Assembly (NCBI GenBank): GCA_005888325.1
Contig: VAWU01000024.1
Coordinates: forward strand, 87,721 to 151,720
DNA: 64,000 bases
Direction: 5' to 3'
DNA from: Actinomycetota bacterium
GTDB lineage: Bacteria > Actinomycetota > Acidimicrobiia > Acidimicrobiales > AC-14
A program made the position numbers and the translations under genes. The notes below the pieces were generated by a model. That model was not told the origin of the DNA. It did no database searches and saw only the letters and a program-made list of their open reading frames with translations. Shown here piece after piece: positions 43,107-53,424 of the stretch. Each line of letters opens with the position of its first letter. Position 1 is the stretch's first letter.

Positions 43107-44652
43107 CCTGACGGATCCCCGACGCGGCGCGCAGCTCCTCGAGCAGGTCGGGCGGTGCGGGCTCGCTGAGCGCGAGCACCATGAGGGCCGCCTCGCCGGC
43201 GGGCGAGAGCCCGACGTGGACGTTGGAGATGTTGATGTGGCGGTCGCCCAGCGCGCCGGCCACGACCGCGATCATCCCGGGACGGTCGTCGTTGCGCACG
43301 ACGAGCATGTGGCGCGCCGGCGGCACCTCCACGGTGTGGTCGTCGAGCATCACGATGCGCGGCTCGGAGCGCAGGCCCGAGAGCGTGCCGGCCAGACTGT
43401 GCACACCCCCCCGCAGGCTGATCAAGTTGACGTAGTCGTGCGTGTGGGTCGTCGTCGTCTCGCGTACGTCGACGCCGCGCTCGGTGGCCAGCTGGGGCGC
43501 GTTCACGTACGACACCGGCTCCTCGCTTCCTGCGCCGAGGAGACCCTTCAGCACCGAGAGGGTGAGGATGCGCGTGTCGTAGTCGGCCAGCTGGCCCTGG
43601 TACTCGATCTCGAGCGACGCCGGGACGCCCTCGTTGAGCGACGCGAACAGCGACCCGAGGCGTTCGGCCAGCGGGAGGAACGGGCGCACGGTCTCCGACG
43701 CCTCTGACGCGCTCACGTTGACGGCGTAGGGAACGAAGTCGCCGGCGAGCGCGAGCAGCACCTGCTCGGCGATGGTGTCGCCCGCCTTGTCCTGGGCCTC
43801 ACGGGTGCTCGCCCCGAGGTGCGGCGTGACCACCACCGAGTCGAGCGCGAACAGCGGCGACGACGTGCACGGCTCTTGCGCGAACACGTCGAGCCCGGCG
43901 CCCGCCACGTGGCCGTCACGAATGGCGAGCGCGAGCGCTTCCTCGTCGATGATGCCGCCCCGCGCCGTGTTGATGATCCGGATGCCGGGCTTGGCCCGCG
44001 CCAAGAGGTCCTTGCCGATCAGCCCCAGGGTCTCGGGGGTCTTCGGCAGATGGACGGTGAGGAAGTCGGCGACGCGCGCGAGCTCGTCGAGGCCCATCAG
44101 CTCGACGCCCATCTGCTTGGCCCGCTCGACCGAGACGAAGGGGTCGTACGCGGCGAGCCGCATGCCGAACGCCAGCGCCCGTTGCGCGACCAGCGCGCCG
44201 ACGCGACCCAGACCCACCACACCGAGGACCTTGCCGTGCAGCTCGACGCCCTCCCACCGCGAACGCTCCCATTTGCCCGCCTTCAACGCGGCGTGCGCCT
44301 GAGGCACGTTCCGCGCCTGCGCGAGGAGCAAGGCCATCGTCTGCTCGGCCGCGGAGAGGACGTTCGACTGCGGTGCATTGACGACCATCACGCCCCGGCG
44401 GGTGGCCGCGGCCACGTCGACGTTGTCGAGCCCGATCCCGGCGCGACCGACCACGACGAGGTCGGCACCGGCCTCGAGCACGTCGGCGGTGACCTGGGTC
44501 GCGGAGCGGATGATGAGGCCCTGCGCGCCGGCCACCGCCCGGCGCAGTTCCTCGTCGGACAGCCCGAACCGTTCGTCGACCTCGTGACCCGCGTCGCGGA
44601 GGTGGGCGAGGCCGCGGGGCGCGAGCTGCTCGGTCACGAGGATCCTGGCCAC
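43090..44652 (-). CDS. serA: D-3-phosphoglycerate dehydrogenase
   Basis: About 520 residues, the long actinobacterial type. It oxidises 3-phosphoglycerate at the head of serine synthesis. The NAD-binding region has LGVVGLGRVGALVAQRAL, the RIINTARGGIIDEEAL catalytic Arg segment and VVTPHLGASTREAQD with the catalytic His. An intervening (ASB) domain precedes a C-terminal ACT domain (HMLVVRNDDRPGMIAVVAG) that binds serine in relatives. GTG start. serC is encoded nearby on the other strand; no serB is visible. Confidence 0.95.
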   Translation of the reverse strand: MARILVTEQLAPRGLAHLRDAGHEVDERFGLSDEELRRAVAGAQGLIIRSATQVTADVLEAGADLVVVGRAGIGLDNVDVAAATRRGVMVVNAPQSNVLSAAEQTMALLLAQARNVPQAHAALKAGKWERSRWEGVELHGKVLGVVGLGRVGALVAQRALAFGMRLAAYDPFVSVERAKQMGVELMGLDELARVADFLTVHLPKTPETLGLIGKDLLARAKPGIRIINTARGGIIDEEALALAIRDGHVAGAGLDVFAQEPCTSSPLFALDSVVVTPHLGASTREAQDKAGDTIAEQVLLALAGDFVPYAVNVSASEASETVRPFLPLAERLGSLFASLNEGVPASLEIEYQGQLADYDTRILTLSVLKGLLGAGSEEPVSYVNAPQLATERGVDVRETTTTHTHDYVNLISLRGGVHSLAGTLSGLRSEPRIVMLDDHTVEVPPARHMLVVRNDDRPGMIAVVAGALGDRHINISNVHVGLSPAGEAALMVLALSEPAPPDLLEELRAASGIRQVSVLT

Positions 44653-44733
44653 GGCGCCATGCTGGCAGAAATCCCGGGAGCCACCGTCGACCTTTCCGTC
44701 ATCACCGGTGGATGGAGATCAGCCGCGGCGCCT

Positions 44734-45927
44734 TCAGCCGCGCAGGAGCTTGTCGATCCGCGCCACCCCTTCGACCAGGTCGTCGTCACCCAGCGCGAAC
44801 GCGAGGCGCGCGTAACCCGGCGCGCCGAACGCCTCGCCCGGCACGATGGCCACCCGGGCCTCGTCGAGGAGGATCTCGGCCAGCTCGACCGACGACGTCG
44901 GGCGCCGACCCCGGATCTCGCGATCGAGCGCGCCCTTGAACGACGGAAATGCGTAGAACGCGCCCTCGGGCTCGATGCACGTGACGCCGGGGACGTCGTT
45001 CAGCAGCTCGTGGATCTTCAGGCGCCGGCGGTCGAACGCGGCGCGCATCGTCGCCGCGGCCTCGAGGTCACCCGACACGGCCGCGAGCGCGGCCGCCTGC
45101 GCCACGTTGGAGACGTTCGACGTCGAATGCGACTGCAGGTTGGTCGCGGCCTTGGTCACGTCGAGCGGCGCGATCATCCAACCGACCCGCCAGCCGGTCA
45201 TGGCGTAGGTCTTGGCCACGCCGTTGACGACCACGCATCGCTCGGCCAGCTCCGGCACCAGCGCCGGCATCGAGTGGAAGTGGTGGCCGTCGTAGACGAG
45301 GTGCTCGTAGATCTCGTCGGTGACCACCCACAGGCCGCGCTCGACGGCCCAGCGCCCGATCGCCTCCACCTCGTCGCGCCGGTAGACGACGCCCGTCGGG
45401 TTCGACGGCGACACGAACAACAGCACCTTGGTACGCGGTGTGCGCGCCGCGTCGAGGGAGTCGAGCGTGGCGCGGAAGCCGGTGGACTCGTCGGTCTCGA
45501 CGGTGACGGGAACGCCACCGGCGAGGCGGATGGCCTCGGGGTACGTCACCCAATAGGGAGCGGGCACGAGCACCTCGTCGCCCGCGTCGAGCAGCGTGGC
45601 GAACGCGTTGAAGATCGCCTGCTTGCCCCCGTTGGTGACCAGCACCTGAGCGGCTTCGACCTGGTACGCGGAGTCGCGCGCGGTCTTCACCGCGATGGCC
45701 TCCCGCAGCTCGGGCAGGCCGGACGTCGGCGTGTACTTGTGGAAGCGGGGCTCGGCGCACGCGCGGGCCGCGGCCTCGACGACGTGCGGCGGCGTGGGGA
45801 AGTCGGGCTCGCCGGCACCGAAGCCGATCACCGCCTCGCCCGCCGCCACGAGCGCCTTGGCCCTCGCATCGACGGCCAGCGTGGCCGACTCCTGGATCGC
45901 GGCAATTCGCCCGGAGATGCGAGGCAT
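44734..45927 (-). CDS. aspC: Class I/II aminotransferase (aspartate aminotransferase-like)
   Basis: About 397 residues, subgroup I-beta/gamma PLP aminotransferase. It has [16 protein letters not shown], the [16 protein letters not shown] block, [25 protein letters not shown], and Schiff-base lysine in [16 protein letters not shown]. It most likely uses aspartate, but broad-specificity members look the same. The ATG at 45927 is 18 bases from the divergent serC start, so promoters must overlap. It lies 81 bases from serA on the same strand. Confidence 0.85.
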   Translation of the reverse strand: MPRISGRIAAIQESATLAVDARAKALVAAGEAVIGFGAGEPDFPTPPHVVEAAARACAEPRFHKYTPTSGLPELREAIAVKTARDSAYQVEAAQVLVTNGGKQAIFNAFATLLDAGDEVLVPAPYWVTYPEAIRLAGGVPVTVETDESTGFRATLDSLDAARTPRTKVLLFVSPSNPTGVVYRRDEVEAIGRWAVERGLWVVTDEIYEHLVYDGHHFHSMPALVPELAERCVVVNGVAKTYAMTGWRVGWMIAPLDVTKAATNLQSHSTSNVSNVAQAAALAAVSGDLEAAATMRAAFDRRRLKIHELLNDVPGVTCIEPEGAFYAFPSFKGALDREIRGRRPTSSVELAEILLDEARVAIVPGEAFGAPGYARLAFALGDDDLVEGVARIDKLLRG

Positions 45928-45945
45928 GCCTGCAATGCTGGCACA

Positions 45946-47067
45946 GTGACCGAGCCCGCTCTCCCCGATATCCGACTCCCCGCCAACCTGCTCCCGAGCG
46001 ACGGCCGCTTCGGCTCCGGGCCCTCGAAGGTGCGCCCCGAAGCCGTCGCCGCGCTGAGCGCCGCGGCACCCGGCTACCTGGGCACGAGCCATCGCCAGGC
46101 GGGCGTGAGGTCGGTGGTGCGCCGGCTGCGCGACGGATTGCGCACCCTGTTCTCACTGCCCGACGGCTACGAGGTGCTGCTCGGCAACGGCGGCACCACC
46201 GTGTTCTGGGATGCAGCCACCTTCCGGCTCGTCGAGCGGCGCAGCCAGCATCTCGAGTTCGGTGAGTTCTCGGCCAAGTTCGCGGCGGCCGTGGCCGCCG
46301 TCCCCTTCCTCGAGACGCCCGACGTCATCGCGTCACCGCCGGGCACGCATCCGGTCGCGACCAGCCGCGACGGCATCGACCTCTACGCGCTCACCCACAA
46401 CGAGACCTCGACGGGTGTCGCCATGGACGTGCGACGGGTGCATGGTGGTCTCGTGGTGGTCGACGCGACCTCGGCCGCAGGTGGCCTCCGTGTCGACCCC
46501 GCGGAGTTCGACTGCTACTACTTCGCGCCCCAGAAGTGCTTCGCCTCTGACGGCGGCATCTGGATCGCGCTGTGCTCACCGGCCGCCATCGAGCGCATCG
46601 AGCGCACCGCCGCCGAGCGCTGGGCGCCGGCTTCGATCGACCTGAAGATCGCGCTCGACAACTCACGCCTCGACCAGACCTACAACACTCCCGCGCTCGC
46701 CACTCTCTTCCTGTTCCTCGATCAGGTCGAGTGGGTCAACCGCAATGGTGGTCTCGAGTGGGCCGCGGGCCGGTGCGACAAGTCGGCCGGAGCGCTGTAC
46801 GGATGGGCCGAGGCCAGCGCGTACGCCCGGCCCTTCGTCGCCGATCCGGCGGACCGGAGCCATGTCGTCGGCACCATCGACCTCGACGAGGGGATCGACG
46901 CCCTGAAGGTGTCGCAGGTGCTGCGCGCCAACGGCATCGTCGACACCGAGTCCTACCGCAAGCTCGGCCGCAACCAGCTGCGCATCGGGATGTTCCCGGC
47001 GGTCGAGCCGGACGACGTCGCCACGCTCACGGCCGCCGTCGACTTCGTGGTCGCCGCCCTGGGCTGA
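45946..47067 (+). CDS. serC: Phosphoserine aminotransferase
   Basis: About 373 residues, class V PLP fold of the mycobacterial SerC type. It converts 3-phosphohydroxypyruvate to phosphoserine. Motifs: [50 protein letters not shown], and the PLP lysine in [15 protein letters not shown]. Start GTG, immediately divergent from the aminotransferase gene. With serA nearby it forms a split serine locus. The long open frame upstream in the same phase is a shadow of serA and aspC. Confidence 0.93.
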   Translation: MTEPALPDIRLPANLLPSDGRFGSGPSKVRPEAVAALSAAAPGYLGTSHRQAGVRSVVRRLRDGLRTLFSLPDGYEVLLGNGGTTVFWDAATFRLVERRSQHLEFGEFSAKFAAAVAAVPFLETPDVIASPPGTHPVATSRDGIDLYALTHNETSTGVAMDVRRVHGGLVVVDATSAAGGLRVDPAEFDCYYFAPQKCFASDGGIWIALCSPAAIERIERTAAERWAPASIDLKIALDNSRLDQTYNTPALATLFLFLDQVEWVNRNGGLEWAAGRCDKSAGALYGWAEASAYARPFVADPADRSHVVGTIDLDEGIDALKVSQVLRANGIVDTESYRKLGRNQLRIGMFPAVEPDDVATLTAAVDFVVAALG

Positions 47068-47142
47068 ACGCCCGGGCCCCTGCCCCTGCCCCCGCTCCCG
47101 GCCATCTGTCACCTCCCGGCCCCCGGCGCCTAGCCTGTCCGG

Positions 47143-48255
47143 GTGCGCCGCCGCACCGCCGCATTCCTCTCCACGCTGCTCGTCGCGCTCGCGCTGTCGG
47201 CGGTCCCCGGCGTCGCCCGGGCCCAATCGGCGCCTCCGCCTCCCCCACCGCCCAAGGCCTGGATCGTCGTCGACGCCGACACCGGCGCGGTCGTCGACGC
47301 GTCGAACGAGCGGGTGCCGCTGCGGGCCGCGAGCGTCATCAAGCTGCTCACCGCGCTCATCGCGGTCGAGCAGCTGCCGCCGGAAGCGAGTGTGCCCGTG
47401 AGCGCGGTCACCGAGGGCATGCCCGCCACCAAGATCAACATGAAGGCGGGGCAGACGTGGGAGCTGCGGGACACGCTGTACTCGCTCCTGATCGTGTCCG
47501 CGAACGACGCGGCCGTCGCGCTGGCCGAGCGGGTGAGCGGCTCGCGCGCGGGCTTCGCGGCCACCATGGCCGCAGCCGGGCGCCGTCTCGGGCTGCAGGA
47601 CGCGCCTGTGCTGCATGACCCTGCCGGCCTCGACGCGGAGCCCTTCGCCTTCGACGGCGGAAACCTCATCAGCGCGCGCGACCTGGCCGTGATCGCCCGA
47701 GCCGCGCTGGCCCAACCCGAGATCCGTGAGATCGTCGCACGTGACACCTACAGCTTCCACGGAGGCGACGGGATCGATCACCGGATCCGCAACCACAACC
47801 TGCTCCTGAAGACCTATCCGGGCGCGACGGGCATGAAGACCGGGTACACCGTCGACGCAGGTCACACGCTCATCGGGTCGGCGACACGCGACGGCCGCAC
47901 CATGATCAGCGTGGTGCTCGGCGCCGTCGACGCCCCCCGCTCCTCCGCCGAGCTGCTCGACAAGGGCTTCCTCCTGCCCGTCGCGCTCGAGGGCCACCTC
48001 GGCTACCTGCCACCGGTCGCGTCGGTGGCCGACCCCGCGCCCACATCGCAGCCGCGGCCGCGAGAGGTGCAGGTCGCGGCGGCGCGCGAGGTGGCCGTAC
48101 CCGGCCGGCCGAACCGCCGTTCGACGGCGGCCGGCAACGTCGTCGTTCTCGTCATCGGTTCCGCACCCGCGCTCGCCATCCTCGGCCGCAGGCGGCGCCT
48201 GCGCCGCGGCCGCGAAGGCAAGCGGCCGTTCTTTCTCGTGGGGTTGAGCGGCTAA
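47143..48255 (+). CDS. dacA: D-alanyl-D-alanine carboxypeptidase (PBP5/DacA-like)
   Basis: About 370 residues. Signal peptide ([19 protein letters not shown]), Pro linker, then a serine D,D-peptidase domain with SxxK in ASVIKLL (Ser64, Lys67), SxN in IVSANDAAV, and KTG in [11 protein letters not shown]. It trims pentapeptides in the cell wall. A C-terminal helix (about 325-345) with a very basic end anchors it. A promoter TGTCAC, 18 bases, TAGCCT sits 6 bases before the GTG. The end overlaps convergent ilvC by 4 bases. Confidence 0.92.
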   Translation: MRRRTAAFLSTLLVALALSAVPGVARAQSAPPPPPPPKAWIVVDADTGAVVDASNERVPLRAASVIKLLTALIAVEQLPPEASVPVSAVTEGMPATKINMKAGQTWELRDTLYSLLIVSANDAAVALAERVSGSRAGFAATMAAAGRRLGLQDAPVLHDPAGLDAEPFAFDGGNLISARDLAVIARAALAQPEIREIVARDTYSFHGGDGIDHRIRNHNLLLKTYPGATGMKTGYTVDAGHTLIGSATRDGRTMISVVLGAVDAPRSSAELLDKGFLLPVALEGHLGYLPPVASVADPAPTSQPRPREVQVAAAREVAVPGRPNRRSTAAGNVVVLVIGSAPALAILGRRRRLRRGREGKRPFFLVGLSG

Positions 48256-49277
48256 CCGCCCGAGGCGTCCTCCACCTTCTGCTTCCCCGCGGTAATGAAC
48301 GGCATCATGTCGCGGAGCTCCTCGCCCACTCGCTCGATGGGATGGTTGCGCGCCGCGAAGCGCAACTCGTCGAAGCGCTTCCGTCCGTCGCGGTTCTCCG
48401 CGATCCACTCCTCGGCGAACTTCCCCGATTGGATGTCGCCGAGGATGCGCTTCATCTCCGCCTTGGTCTCGGCGGTGACGATGCGCGGCCCGCGCGTGTA
48501 GTCGCCGTACTCGGCGGTGTCGGAGATGGAGTAGCGCATGCCCGCCATGCCCTGCTCGTACATCAGGTCAACGATGAGCTTCAGCTCGTGCAGGGTCTCG
48601 AAGTACGCCGACTCCGGCTGGTACCCCGCCTCGACGAGCGTCTCGTAGCCGGCCCGCACCAGCGCGGTGACGCCGCCGCAGAGCACGGTCTGCTCGCCGA
48701 AGAGGTCGGTCTCCGTCTCCTCCTCGAACGTGGTCTCGAGGACACCCGCGCGCGTGGCGCCGAGCGCGTGCGCGTACGACAGCGCCAGCTCCTTCGCCTT
48801 CCCCGACGCGTCCTGGGCGACGGCGATGAGCGACGGCACACCACCCCCCTCGGTGTACGTGCGCCGCACGAGGTGGCCGGGGCCCTTGGGCGCCACCATC
48901 GCCACGTCGACGCCGGGCGGCGGCAGGATCTGGTCGAAGCGGACGTTGAAGCCGTGGGCGAAGAACAGCGCGTCGCCCTGGTTGAGGTGGGGCTGGATGC
49001 TCTCCTCGTACACCGCCTTCTGCTCGGTGTCGGGCAGGAGCATCATCACCAGATCGGCTTCGGTCGCGGCCCGGTCGATCGACGTCACCCGGAGACCCGC
49101 ACCCTCGGCCTTCGCCTTCGACGACGACCCCTCGCGCAGCCCGACGCGCACGTCGATGCCCGACTCCTTGAGGTTGAGCGCGTGGGCGTGACCCTGCGAC
49201 CCGTAGCCGATGATCGCGACCTTGCGCCCGGCGACGAGCGCGGCGTCGGCGTCCTTCTCGTAATGGATCACAGCCAT
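48252..49277 (-). CDS. ilvC: Ketol-acid reductoisomerase
   Basis: About 341 residues, class I. It converts acetolactate and acetohydroxybutyrate to dihydroxy acids with NAD(P)H. The N-terminal Rossmann motif is [20 protein letters not shown], and the [14 protein letters not shown] loop with several Ser residues suggests NADPH. The C-terminal knotted domain has ETFE-like acidic metal ligands in [13 protein letters not shown] and [15 protein letters not shown] 49277 follows the ilvN stop by 6 bases, last in ilvBNC. Confidence 0.96.
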   Translation of the reverse strand: MAVIHYEKDADAALVAGRKVAIIGYGSQGHAHALNLKESGIDVRVGLREGSSSKAKAEGAGLRVTSIDRAATEADLVMMLLPDTEQKAVYEESIQPHLNQGDALFFAHGFNVRFDQILPPPGVDVAMVAPKGPGHLVRRTYTEGGGVPSLIAVAQDASGKAKELALSYAHALGATRAGVLETTFEEETETDLFGEQTVLCGGVTALVRAGYETLVEAGYQPESAYFETLHELKLIVDLMYEQGMAGMRYSISDTAEYGDYTRGPRIVTAETKAEMKRILGDIQSGKFAEEWIAENRDGRKRFDELRFAARNHPIERVGEELRDMMPFITAGKQKVEDASGG

Positions 49278-49283
49278 ATTGAG

Positions 49284-49817
49284 CTACCCGACCTTTCCTG
49301 TGACGGAGTGCAGGCGGGTGACCTGACGCTCCAGCTTGGGCAGCGCCACCCGGCCGGTGCGCTGCAGCTCGACGATCCCATACGCTCGCATGAGATCCTC
49401 GAGGTCGTCGAGCTTCGTCGGCGGCCCGGCGAGCTCGACCGTGAGCTGGTCGTGCCCCACATCGACGATGCGCCCGTCGAACACCTGCACGAGCTCGATG
49501 ATCTGGCTGCGCGCGGCCGGCTCGGCCCGCACCGTGCAAAGCATCAGCTCACGCTCGACGGAGTCGTCGGGGTGCAACTCGCTGATCTTCACCACGTTGA
49601 TCAGCTTGAACAGCTGCTTGGTCATCTGCTCGAGCGTCTTCGACTCGACGTCAGCGACGATCGTGATGCGGCTGAACCGCTCGTCGTCGGTGGGGGCGAC
49701 GGCCAGCGAGTAGATGTTGAAGCCCCGGCGGGCGAACAGGCCGGCGACACGCGTGAGCACGCCCGCCTTGTTCTCGACGAGGACGGTGAGGGTGTGGTGC
49801 TTCGGGGCCCCGGGCAT
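49284..49817 (-). CDS. ilvN: Acetolactate synthase small (regulatory) subunit
   Basis: About 177 residues. An ACT domain (TLTVLVENKAGVLTRVAGLF, RRGFNIYSLAVAPTDDE) and the C-terminal ALS-small domain (ELMLCTVRAEPAARSQI, FDGRIVDVG) are complete. It activates IlvB and confers valine feedback. Its ATG overlaps the ilvB TGA (ATGA). It is often also named IlvH in other genera. Confidence 0.95.
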   Translation of the reverse strand: MPGAPKHHTLTVLVENKAGVLTRVAGLFARRGFNIYSLAVAPTDDERFSRITIVADVESKTLEQMTKQLFKLINVVKISELHPDDSVERELMLCTVRAEPAARSQIIELVQVFDGRIVDVGHDQLTVELAGPPTKLDDLEDLMRAYGIVELQRTGRVALPKLERQVTRLHSVTGKVG

Positions 49818-51541
49818 CAGCGGCCTCCCTCGCCCTGGGAAGGGTCGAGGATGATGTCGTCGTTCGAGCCGCCGGCCGGCACCATCGGGTACACCTTCTC
49901 GCGGGAGTCGGTGCGAAAGTCGATGACGACAGGACGGTCGTCGATGTCGTTCGCCTTGTCGATGGCCGGTTGCACCTCTTCGGGCGACTCCACTCGCAGA
50001 CCCACGCACCCCATCGCCTCGGCCCACATCTTGTAGTCCGGCAGGTCGGGAGACAGGTACACCTCGGAGTAGCGCTCCTCGTAGAACAGCTCCTGCCATT
50101 GACGCACCATCCCCAGGTAGGCGTTGTTGAGGATCGCCACCTTGATGGGGATGCGTTCGGCCGTGGCGGTCACGAGCTCCTGCGCCGTCATCTGGAAGCA
50201 CCCGTCGCCGTCGACGGCCCACACCATGCGGTCGGGCCGCCCGACCTTGGCACCGATGGCGGCGGGGACGGCGAAGCCCATGGTGCCGAGGCCTCCCGAG
50301 TTCACCCACGTGTAGGGATGGTCGAAGCGCCAGTACTGCGAGGCCCACATCTGGTGCTGGCCCACGCCCGACACCACGATGGTGTCGTCGGGTGTCGAGT
50401 CGCGGAGCTGCTCGAGGACGTACTGGGGCTTGAGCTCGTCGCCGTCGAACGACTGCTCGTAGTGCAGCGGATAGCGCTTCTGCCAATCGCGGATCTGCTC
50501 GAGCCAGGGCCCACGGTCGGGCTGGGCCGCGGCGCCACCCAAATCGCGCACAGCCTTCACTAGCTCCTCGATCACCAGACGGCAGTCGCCCACGATGGGC
50601 ACGTCGGGCCGGCGCACCTTGCCCAGCTCGGCCGGGTCGATGTCGGCGTGGATGATCTTGGCGTCGGGCGCGAACGCCCCGACCTTGCCGGTGACGCGGT
50701 CGTCGAAGCGGGAGCCGAGCGCGATCAGCAGGTCGGCTTTCTGCATCGAGGTGACCGCGGTGTAGTTGCCGTGCATCCCAGGCATCCCGAGGCAGAGCGG
50801 ATGACTGTCGGGGAACGCGCCCCGCGCCATCAGGGTGGTGACGACCGGGATGCCGGTGAGCTCGACCAGCTCGCGCAGGGCCTCGGCGGCGCGTGCCTTG
50901 AGGATGCCGCCGCCGGCGTAGATGACCGGGCGGCGGCTCTCGGTGATCAGGCCGGCCGCCTTCTTGATCATCTGCGGGTGGCCCTTGGTGACCGGCTTGT
51001 AACCCGGGAGCGAGACACCGTCGGGCCACTCCCAGTCCATCATCTGGTTGGCGATGTCCTTGGGCACGTCGACGAGGACGGGCCCGGGCCGGCCGGTCGT
51101 GGCGATGTGGAACGCCTCGCGGACGATCTGGGGGATGTCCTGCGCGTCGGTGACGAGCCAGTTGTGCTTGGTGACCGACATGGTGATGCCGGTGGTGTCG
51201 CACTCCTGGAAGGCGTCGGAGCCGATCGCGGTGCTGGGCACCTGGCCGGTGATGCAGACCATCGGGATCGAGTCCATGTACGCGTCGCACAGCGGCGTGA
51301 CGATGTTGGTGGCCGCAGGGCCGCTCGTCACCATGGCGACACCGGGCCGACCGGTCGCGTGGGCGTAGCCCTCGGCCATGTGGCCCGCGCCCTGCTCGTG
51401 GCGCACGAGGATGTGGCGGATGGGCGAGTCGATGATCGGGTCGTACACCGGGAGGATGGCGCCGCCGGGCAGGCCGAACATCACCTCCACGCCTTCCATC
51501 TCGAGGCTCTTGATCAAGGCTTGGGCGCCGGTGAGCTTCAT
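49817..51541 (-). CDS. ilvB: Acetolactate synthase large subunit
   Basis: About 574 residues, TPP-dependent. It makes acetolactate (Val/Leu) and acetohydroxybutyrate (Ile). Motifs: the N-terminal [15 protein letters not shown], catalytic Glu in [19 protein letters not shown]-site regions, and the TPP/Mg motif [16 protein letters not shown] with [16 protein letters not shown]. Length is normal. It is the first gene of ilvBNC, downstream of an attenuator and 170 bases from ilvD. Start ATG. Confidence 0.96.
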   Translation of the reverse strand: MKLTGAQALIKSLEMEGVEVMFGLPGGAILPVYDPIIDSPIRHILVRHEQGAGHMAEGYAHATGRPGVAMVTSGPAATNIVTPLCDAYMDSIPMVCITGQVPSTAIGSDAFQECDTTGITMSVTKHNWLVTDAQDIPQIVREAFHIATTGRPGPVLVDVPKDIANQMMDWEWPDGVSLPGYKPVTKGHPQMIKKAAGLITESRRPVIYAGGGILKARAAEALRELVELTGIPVVTTLMARGAFPDSHPLCLGMPGMHGNYTAVTSMQKADLLIALGSRFDDRVTGKVGAFAPDAKIIHADIDPAELGKVRRPDVPIVGDCRLVIEELVKAVRDLGGAAAQPDRGPWLEQIRDWQKRYPLHYEQSFDGDELKPQYVLEQLRDSTPDDTIVVSGVGQHQMWASQYWRFDHPYTWVNSGGLGTMGFAVPAAIGAKVGRPDRMVWAVDGDGCFQMTAQELVTATAERIPIKVAILNNAYLGMVRQWQELFYEERYSEVYLSPDLPDYKMWAEAMGCVGLRVESPEEVQPAIDKANDIDDRPVVIDFRTDSREKVYPMVPAGGSNDDIILDPSQGEGGR

Positions 51542-51582
51542 GGGCGGTCTCTTTCTCTGGAACTCGCAGCTCGGGAAATGAA

Positions 51583-51606
51583 ACGACCTCCCGGCTGGGA
51601 GGTCGT
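51583..51606 (-). terminator. Attenuator terminator before ilvB
   Basis: A perfect 10-bp stem ACGACCTCCC/GGGAGGTCGT with loop AGCC, followed on the minus strand by TTTCATTT. It ends about 40 bases before ilvB and is the presumed conditional terminator. Confidence 0.75.
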
Positions 51607-51638
51607 GGGCGCACGCGCGAGCGTTGGGTCGGCGTGCG

Positions 51639-51677
51639 CTAGGTGATTACTACGAGGGTCGCGGGGCGAGGGGACAT
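51639..51677 (-). CDS. Leader peptide of ilvBNC
   Basis: A 12-residue frame [12 protein letters not shown] from ATG to TAG. The final codons CTC GTA GTA ATC ACC specify Leu, Val, Val, Ile and Thr. There is no ribosome binding site; the ATG is 8 bases after TACACT, so a leaderless start is likely. It shares the MSP opening with the leuA leader. Confidence 0.8.
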   Translation of the reverse strand: MSPRPATLVVIT

Positions 51678-51711
51678 CAGCGCCGAGTGTAGACCATCGT
51701 GCCCGCCGCCG

Positions 51712-53394
51712 TCACGGCTCCGTCACTGCCCCTCGCTCGGCACCCGTGACCAGACGGGCGTACTTCGCGAGCACGCCAGAGGTGTACCGGGGCTGGGGCA
51801 GCTTCCAGTCGGTTCGGCGGCGCGCCAGCTCGCCCTCGTCGACGAGCAGGTCGATGGTCTGGGCCTCGGCGTCGATGACGACGCGGTCGCCGTCGCGAAC
51901 GAACGCGATCGGCCCCCCGTCGACGGCCTCCGGCGCGACGTGACCCACGCAGAAGCCGTGGGTGCCTCCCGAGAAGCGACCGTCGGTGACGAGCGCGGCA
52001 TCGGCGCCACGGCCCGCGCCCTTCATCGCGCCGGTGACGGCCAGCATCTCCCGCATGCCCGGGCCGCCCTTCGGTCCCTCGAAGCGGATGACGACGACGT
52101 CACCGGGCTGGATGCGTCCGGCCATGATCTCGGTCATGGCCCCGTCCTCGCCGTCGAACACGCGCGCCCTGCCGTCGAAGCGCAGCTGGTCCATTCCGGC
52201 CACCTTGACGACGGCCCCCTTGGGCGCGAGCGAGCCCTGGAGCACGGCGATACCGCCCTGGGTGTGGATGGGATCGGTGAGGGGGCGCACGACCTCGCCG
52301 TCGGGCGCCGGTGGTGAGAGCACCCGCAGGTTCTCCTCCATGGTGCGACCCGTGACCGTGAGGCAGTCACCGTGCAGCAGGCCCGCGTCGAGCAACGCCG
52401 CGAGGACGACCTGCACCCCGCCTACGCGGTCGAGATCGACCATGTGGTACCGGCCGTGCGGCTTCATGTCGGCGATGTGTGGCACACGCGCCGCCACCCG
52501 GTTGAAGTCGTCGAGCTCCAGGTCGACGCGGGCCTCATGGGCGATGGCGAGCAGGTGGAGCACCGCGTTCGTCGAGCCACCGAGCGCCATGACGACCGCG
52601 ATCGCGTTCTCGAAGGCCGGCTTCGTCATGATCTGGCGGGGACGGATGTTGGCTTCCAGCAGCCCGATCACCGCGCGGCCGCTCTCGAATGCGAGGTCGT
52701 CGCGACGAGGGTCGACCGCGGGCGCCGACGAGCTGCCCGGCAGGCTCATGCCGAGCGCCTCCGCCACCGACGCCATCGTGTTGGCCGTGAACATGCCCGC
52801 GCAGCTGCCCGCGGTCGGGCAGGCGTTGCGCTCGATGAGCGCCAGCTCGTCCGCGGTGAGCGCTCCCGCGGCATGGGCCCCCACCGCCTCGAACACGCTC
52901 ACGATGTCGAGCGCCTCGCCGTGCGCGCCGCGACCGGGCAGGATCGATCCGCCGTAGAGGAACACGCTCGGGAGGTTGAGACGGGCCGCGGCCATCAGCA
53001 TCCCGGGCAGCGACTTGTCGCAGCCCGCAAAGGTGACGAGCGCGTCGAAGCGCTCCGCGTGCATCATCGTCTCGACGGAGTCGGCGATCACCTCGCGGCT
53101 CACGAGCGACGCCCGCATGCCCTCGTGGCCCATGGAGATGCCGTCGGACACCGCGATCGTCATGAACTCGATCGGAAACCCGCCCGCGGCCCGCACACCC
53201 TCCTTGGCCCGCTTGGCCAGCCGGTCGAGGGTGAGGTTGCACGGCGTGACCTCGTTCCAGCTGCTGGCCACGCCGACTTGAGCCTTGCCCCAGTCGGCAT
53301 CGGTCATGCCGATCGCCCGCAGCATCGCCCTCGCCGGCGCCCGCTCGGGCCCGTCGGTGACCTCGTGACTGCGCGGCTTCATCCCGTCACCCAT
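51712..53394 (-). CDS. ilvD: Dihydroxy-acid dehydratase
   Basis: About 560 residues. It dehydrates dihydroxy acids to 2-keto acids for Ile and Val. Cysteines that bind the Fe-S cluster are in [24 protein letters not shown] and [18 protein letters not shown], and the C-terminal [21 protein letters not shown] carries the catalytic Ser region. Length is normal. ATG 53394 or 53382 (MKPRS) are both possible. It starts 30 bases after gatB on the same strand and contains the ilvBNC -35 box at its stop codon. Confidence 0.95.
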   Translation of the reverse strand: MGDGMKPRSHEVTDGPERAPARAMLRAIGMTDADWGKAQVGVASSWNEVTPCNLTLDRLAKRAKEGVRAAGGFPIEFMTIAVSDGISMGHEGMRASLVSREVIADSVETMMHAERFDALVTFAGCDKSLPGMLMAAARLNLPSVFLYGGSILPGRGAHGEALDIVSVFEAVGAHAAGALTADELALIERNACPTAGSCAGMFTANTMASVAEALGMSLPGSSSAPAVDPRRDDLAFESGRAVIGLLEANIRPRQIMTKPAFENAIAVVMALGGSTNAVLHLLAIAHEARVDLELDDFNRVAARVPHIADMKPHGRYHMVDLDRVGGVQVVLAALLDAGLLHGDCLTVTGRTMEENLRVLSPPAPDGEVVRPLTDPIHTQGGIAVLQGSLAPKGAVVKVAGMDQLRFDGRARVFDGEDGAMTEIMAGRIQPGDVVVIRFEGPKGGPGMREMLAVTGAMKGAGRGADAALVTDGRFSGGTHGFCVGHVAPEAVDGGPIAFVRDGDRVVIDAEAQTIDLLVDEGELARRRTDWKLPQPRYTSGVLAKYARLVTGAERGAVTEP

Positions 53395-53424
53395 GGCGAG
53401 AGGTTATCTGCGTCGCCGCGGGAC

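Larger units (their letters stand above)
51575..51715 (-). promoter_or_regulatory. Promoter and attenuator of ilvBNC
   Basis: Minus strand order: -35 GTGACG (51710-51715, overlapping the ilvD stop), 18-bp spacer, -10 TACACT (51686-51691), leader peptide 51639-51677 starting 8 bases later, a perfect 8-bp stem (51609-51616 with 51632-51639), and a 10-bp terminator hairpin (51583-51606) followed by TTTCATTT. The leader codes Leu-Val-Val-Ile-Thr before its stop, so attenuation by any branched-chain tRNA shortage is expected. Confidence 0.85.

Noticed and set aside
43819..45945. Very long open frame upstream of serC in the same phase
   Set aside because: It lies antisense to serA and aspC, both clearly coding; only the part from 45946 is SerC.
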